From a virus, in the IMG/VR virus record IMGVR_UViG_3300005528_000050, positions 22,967-86,966 of that record: 64,000 nucleotides of DNA. One strand, 5' to 3'. Position numbers and translations under genes: made by a program. How positions within the stretch are numbered: the stretch's first letter is position 1; each line of letters opens with the position of its first letter. Under the pieces are notes generated by a model. It had not been told where the DNA came from. It searched no databases and saw nothing but the letters and a program-made list of their open reading frames with translations. Shown here piece after piece: positions 63,736 to 64,000 of this stretch.

Positions 63736-64000
63736 CTAATTTTTTTTTTCTTCCTCAATGGGAAGTTGTTCATCTTGTATTGGTTCCTCAACAATCGGTT
63801 CAGGTGTTTCAATTATTTCCTCAACAATCGGTTCAGGTGTAACAATTGGTTCTTCAATTACTATCGGTTGTTCTTCAACTATTACAGGTTGTTCTTCAAC
63901 AATTGGTTCTTCAATTACTATCGGTTGTTCTTCAACTATTACAGGTTGTTCTTCAACAATTGGTTCAGGAGTAATAGTTGTTTCTTCAATTACTATCGGT
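63736..64000 (-). CDS. Pro/Glu/Val/Ile repeat protein, 3' part only
   Basis: The visible 87 codons form an acidic repeat protein (PIVIEE, EEQPVIVEEQ, TPEPIVEE) that leaves the window at 64000. The zero frame stops at TAG 63736, just after the A10 run; in the -1 frame it would continue for about 50 more residues of matching acidic composition to 63587. Proline/glutamate repeats of this sort form extended, rod-like or flexible linkers in virion or fibre proteins. Function unknown. Confidence 0.65.
   Translation of the reverse strand, partial: PIVIEETTITPEPIVEEQPVIVEEQPIVIEEPIVEEQPVIVEEQPIVIEEPIVTPEPIVEEIIETPEPIVEEPIQDEQLPIEEEKKN
63740..63749 (-). other. A10 homopolymer, candidate slippage site
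   Basis: Ten consecutive A on the coding strand directly before the TAG stop of the repeat protein. One extra A, or a -1 slip, joins the reading frame with the downstream LEESPQQEESLENF stretch. Confidence 0.4.
63844..63957 (-). repeat. Two tandem 57-nt coding repeats
   Basis: Units 63844-63900 and 63901-63957 are identical by eye and encode a 19-residue unit (PIVIEEPIVEEQPVIVEEQ). A third unit begins at 63958 and diverges after about 10 nt. In-frame repeats of this kind change length by recombination. Confidence 0.8.

Noticed and set aside
63844-64000. Repeat block resembling a CRISPR array
   Set aside because: Repeats are adjacent without spacers, in frame and part of a Pro/Glu-rich coding sequence.
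1-64000. tRNA or tmRNA genes
   Set aside because: Gaps are short and A+T rich; no cloverleaf or TTCGA-type loop with CCA-like ends was seen by eye; a covariance search could change this.
1-64000. Host chromosome or integrated prophage
   Set aside because: No integrase, attachment site or housekeeping genes in the window, and gene density is phage-like throughout. A prophage edge outside the window cannot be excluded.

Overview
The window reads as part of a large-genome tailed phage that infects a Bacteroidota host, probably a flavobacterium-like one. Evidence for a phage: roughly two thirds A+T, genes packed end to end with 1-29 nt overlaps, very many products under 100 residues, three cell-wall hydrolases, thymidylate synthase, two DNA methyltransferases, a UvrD-like helicase, a Nudix hydrolase, and no ribosomal, tRNA or housekeeping operons. 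Evidence for the host group: Shine-Dalgarno-like leaders are not evident; at least four intergenic gaps carry the Bacteroidota promoter arrangement TTTG-N19/20-TAnnTTTG; glutamine synthetase is of type II and there is an Hc1-like histone H1 protein; lipoproteins and a TraO-like barrel follow Bacteroidota patterns. Host and phage lineage are inferences; no database search was possible.

Layout. 1-9.7 kb (minus): tiny accessory genes, many single-span membrane peptides, an orphan ABC-transporter membrane domain, a DnaJ-type zinc protein, a probable structured RNA (about 5.52-5.71 kb) behind a host-type promoter, and a glycosyltransferase / LpxH-like phosphatase / ParB-like trio. 9.7-34 kb (mostly minus): Nudix, PD-(D/E)XK-like nuclease, two small lipoproteins, prolyl-hydroxylase-like protein, superfamily 1 helicase, aminotransferase, membrane-anchored glucosaminidase, methylglyoxal synthase, outer-membrane barrel, DnaQ-like exonuclease, HAD phosphatases, SPFH protein, metallophosphoesterase, M15/lysozyme-like lysin, zincin, and two tandem PcfJ-like proteins. 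34-42 kb (minus): a lipoprotein with a CxxCH haem motif, an enlarged thymidylate synthase, HAD, DUF2452, hot-dog acyl-CoA thioesterase, type II glutamine synthetase, DUF192, and a DNA methyltransferase.

42.1-54.8 kb switches to the plus strand. A small Cys-rich peptide, a hairpin terminator and a ribbon-helix-helix-like protein are followed by an unbroken run of 15 genes, most start/stop coupled: at least ten glycosyltransferases or glycosyltransferase-like proteins, two FkbM methyltransferases, UDP-GlcNAc 2-epimerase and a GDP-mannose 3,5-epimerase-like enzyme. It ends at a strong two-way terminator. This is a self-contained glycan locus on a phage. 54.8-64 kb returns mainly to minus: glutaredoxin-like and thioredoxin proteins, Bcs1-like AAA+ ATPase, D12-class adenine methylase, an Hc1-like DNA-binding protein, then a run resembling a virion/structural module with an amidase and a Pro/Glu/Val repeat protein leaving the window.

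How it fits together: thyA, Nudix, exonuclease, helicase and redox proteins support nucleotide and DNA metabolism; glutamine synthetase, methylglyoxal synthase, thioesterase and aminotransferase look like auxiliary metabolic genes; wall hydrolases and membrane peptides serve entry and lysis; the glycan locus probably decorates virions or remodels the host surface. The observations I rate highest are the structured RNA, the glycan island, the auxiliary metabolic genes, a short helical tag (LTES...KK / VNEEISR...) shared by several proteins, and a possible frameshift at an A10 run.
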